Shown here: positions 33,430-33,480 of the stretch, in pieces | Position numbering within the stretch: the stretch's first letter is position 1 | How the letters are laid out: every line of letters begins with the position of its first letter | Origin: Sediminimonas sp. | Lineage (GTDB): Bacteria; Pseudomonadota; Alphaproteobacteria; Rhodobacterales; Rhodobacteraceae | NCBI RefSeq assembly: GCF_024637375.1 | Contig: NZ_JAGXFK010000052.1 | Span: 1 to 33,480, forward strand | Length of the DNA stretch: 33,480 nucleotides | Reading direction: 5' to 3' | The notes under the pieces: model-generated | What the model was told of the DNA's origin: nothing | What the model saw: the letters and a program-made list of their open reading frames with translations, nothing else | Database searches by the model: none | Position numbers and translations under genes: made by a program

Positions 33430-33480
<51 letters not shown>

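Overview
This window looks like chromosomal DNA of a GC-rich alphaproteobacterium, most likely Rhodobacterales (Roseobacter/Rhodobacter group). Three things point there: a four-gene BztABCD/AapJQMP amino-acid ABC transporter, an ATP12-family F1-ATPase chaperone gene coupled to an RluC-type gene, and a split rpmH-rnpA-yidD / yidC-engB-argB neighbourhood. No species name can be read from the sequence.

Layout. (1) 1-5812, plus strand: the end of the ribosomal-protein/alpha operon (small membrane protein, rplO, secY, adk, rpsM, rpsK, rpoA, rplQ), closed by a clear intrinsic terminator. (2) 5883-11473, plus strand: a tightly packed housekeeping string (Do-type periplasmic protease, rarA, crcB, RluC-type pseudouridine synthase, HAD phosphatase, ATP12 chaperone). 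The last four genes are joined by three successive ATGA overlaps. (3) 11653-16125, plus strand: bztABCD, an uptake system for acidic amino acids and their amides, with a hairpin between bztA and bztB that probably lets the binding protein be made in excess. (4) 16163-24674, mostly minus strand: rpmH-rnpA-yidD, then ttcA, a c-di-GMP phosphodiesterase-like EAL gene, yidC, engB, argB, a ferredoxin-like gene and a SixA-type phosphatase. One small unknown plus-strand gene (23498-23872) sits inside this block. (5) 24958-28549, plus strand: a TVP38/DedA-like membrane protein overlapping by one base with a mercuric-reductase-like flavoprotein, then a sensor histidine kinase with no response regulator beside it. 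(6) 28636-33480: tRNA-Arg(ACG), a decayed accessory segment, and the 3' half of tRNA-Ala(GGC) on the opposite strand at the window edge. The accessory segment holds the C-terminal end of a tyrosine recombinase, an IS110 transposase remnant split by an IS3 fragment, a complete P2-type cation ATPase gene, and about 0.7 kb with no recognisable gene.

Most of the window is ordinary core genome, and I do not see a convincing undescribed multigene system. The most useful new observations are as follows. Two separate FNR/FixK-type boxes, at 23428 and 29952, each lie exactly 22 bp before a -10-like hexamer (TATGTT and TATGGT); they probably place the unknown 124-aa protein and the P-type ATPase under low-oxygen control. 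The P-type ATPase lacks the M6 aspartate of classical Ca2+ pumps. The rplO-secY leader can form two mutually exclusive RNA structures. The scrapyard between two inward-facing tRNA 3' ends reads as a layered insertion-and-deletion history.
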